The notes under the pieces: generated by a model
Databases searched by the model: none
What the model saw: only the letters and a program-made list of their open reading frames with translations
Told to the model about the DNA's origin: nothing
Assembly: GCA_003116875.1 (NCBI GenBank)
Contig: BCKT01000007.1
Location: forward strand, 360,365-424,364
DNA length: 64,000 nucleotides
From: Takashimella koratensis
Lineage: Eukaryota > Basidiomycota > Tremellomycetes > Trichosporonales > Tetragoniomycetaceae
Direction of reading: 5' to 3'
Program-made: the position numbers and the translations under genes
Part shown: in pieces, positions 62,930 to 64,000 of the stretch
Layout: the number at the start of each line of letters is the position of its first letter
Position numbering within the stretch: the stretch's first letter is position 1

Positions 62930-64000
62930 ATGGCAATCGCGGTTGACCCGTTCAAAAGGGCGCTCCCCTCTGGTAGCGGAGCACTCACCTACTACGCCAC
63001 CACGACCAACTTCGACTCGGCAGGCCCGACGTCGCTAGTCGTCGCACCCTCCCAATCCGCACCTATCATCGTCAACGCCGCCACGACCACTACCGTCGCC
63101 GCTGCAACCACTACCGCGCTCAACGCGACCGAGTCGCAGTTTGTCAGCGCCGAAGTCACCGCCCAGCTCGACCTTGACCGTGAGTGATGCCTTCCCTCAG
63201 GTCGAACCCAACTCACAATCTCGTTCAGTGGCGATGCCGCGTAACGTGTACATTTGCCTGGCAATCTTCATGGTCCTCGCGATGATCCTTGCCCACCCTC
63301 GCTTCCTCGCCCGCCTGCTCGCGTCCTTCCCGTCTCAGCGGTTCTTCTACCGCCGCAGGGCGTACGACAAAGACGGCGCGTTCACCCGCCTCGACCCGAA
63401 GAGCGAGCGGCGCGTGGGCGGCGGCGACCTGCGCTACGGCTGGTTCCTGCGCTCCAAGTCTGCCTCCTCCTGGTCTTCCCCTACCTCTCCCAACACCCGC
63501 CAAGCCGCTCCCTCCGCCACTCTCATGCCCCCTCCTTACGTCGCACCGCTCCTCTCCCACCTACCCTTCCACAACGTCCTCTACTATGCGCCATTCTCAA
63601 ACTGGCCCCGGTTCATGCGGATGAACGCCACGCTCATCCCGCTCTATCTCATCCTCGCGTACTGCCTGCTCATGGGGTTCGGCCTGTTCTGGGACATTGA
63701 TATCAGCCCGAGCCAGACCGGCAGCGGGTGGGGTTACGAGTTCCAGCGGTTTGCCTTCCTCGGGACGTCACAGATCCCACTCACCGTCGCGCTGGGCGTA
63801 CGCGGGAACCTCCTCGGTCTGTGCGTAGGCCAGGGGTACGAGCGGCTCAAGCTCCTTCACAAGGTCGTTGGGATGGCAGCGTTCCTCGGATCGTCCCTGC
63901 ATGTGATCGCGTTCTGTGAGTGATGAGTCGGAGCGAGCTGACGACAGTGGTCATGTGGCATGGACAAGGCACGGTCGCGTCGGAATCGACACAGGGTTGG
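62930..64000 (+). CDS. ferric reductase-like transmembrane protein (cut by window end)
   Basis: The family (FRE/NOX type) carries electrons from cytosolic NADPH through FAD and two haems across the membrane, commonly to reduce Fe3+ or Cu2+ before uptake. Exon 1 from 62930 (MAIAVDPFKRALPSGSG) is a Thr/Ala-rich luminal-type stretch. After a 49-nt intron: NVYICLAIFMVLAMILAHPR (helix 1), a basic loop, LIPLYLILAYCLLMGFGLFW, then the ferric-reductase block FLGTSQIPLTVALGVRGNLL, GYERLKLLHKVVGMAAFLGS and SLHVIAF. The two histidines LH and LH are 14 residues apart, as in haem-ligating pairs. A 32-nt intron (63916-63947) leads to LVMWHGQGTVASEST at the window edge. The FAD/NADPH domains would lie beyond the end, so whether it is a functional reductase cannot be confirmed here. 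Confidence 0.82.

Overview
The window reads as nuclear DNA of a basidiomycete fungus, most likely a Tremellomycetes-type yeast. Genes are dense and lie on both strands. Most are split by many very short introns (about 32-75 nt) with GTGAGT/GTAAGT donors, CTGAC or CTAAC branch sites and YAG acceptors. There are no Shine-Dalgarno sites, operons, tRNAs, rRNAs, CRISPR arrays or intact transposons that I can support. Apart from the recognisable protein families, all intron structures are my own reading of splice signals and conserved protein sequence.

Layout. 0.5-1.6 kb: a broken platelet-activating-factor acetylhydrolase-like pseudogene (-). 2.9-4.3 kb: the CFIm25/NUDT21 mRNA 3'-end processing subunit (+). 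4.1-5.2 kb: a doubtful hypothetical gene (-). 5.4-7.6 kb: an MFS transporter (+). 8.7-9.2 kb: a small hypothetical gene (-). 10.2-13.0 kb: an EF-hand alternative NADH dehydrogenase (+). 13.2-14.4 kb: a protein with a bacterial RnpA-like domain (-). 14.9-19.2 kb: a PH-like/coiled-coil protein (-). 19.8-22.0 kb: a vacuolar carboxypeptidase S-type M20 peptidase (+). 22.2-23.1 kb: the Ctf8 subunit of the Ctf18 clamp loader (-).

23.2-31.3 kb is the most unusual part. It is a one-directional tandem array (all -) of divergent short paralogues of a family I do not recognise. Four members are intact, two are visibly broken, and one neighbour is of uncertain membership. Most members have their own TATA box about 80-110 bp upstream of the ATG. 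The array also contains an unresolved poly-C/N stretch and is followed by an 18-G run.

32.3-33.7 kb: a disordered Gly/Gln-rich repeat protein with a 14-nt microexon (-). 33.9-34.6 kb: two weak membrane-protein ORFs. 34.6-39.6 kb: a gene-poor stretch that includes a TATA box and a long spliced leader for a four-finger C2H2 transcription factor (39.6-42.2 kb, +). 42.9-44.2 kb: a Pop7/Rpp20 RNase P/MRP subunit (+). 44.4-45.7 kb: a SnoaL-like protein (-). 48.2-51.2 kb: a Dma-type FHA-RING ubiquitin ligase (+). 51.8-52.6 kb: GINS subunit Psf1 (-). 52.9-54.4 kb: succinyl-CoA ligase alpha subunit (+). 54.9-59.9 kb: a large disordered fungal protein with paired KKxKGIKG motifs (-). 62.9 kb to the window edge: a ferric-reductase-type protein (+, cut off).

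Functionally the window mixes housekeeping genes (DNA replication: Ctf8 and Psf1, both with an ACGCGT box in a short promoter; respiration: NDE and LSC1; RNA processing: CFIm25 and Pop7, plus an RnpA-like protein) with a lineage-specific, rapidly decaying gene family.
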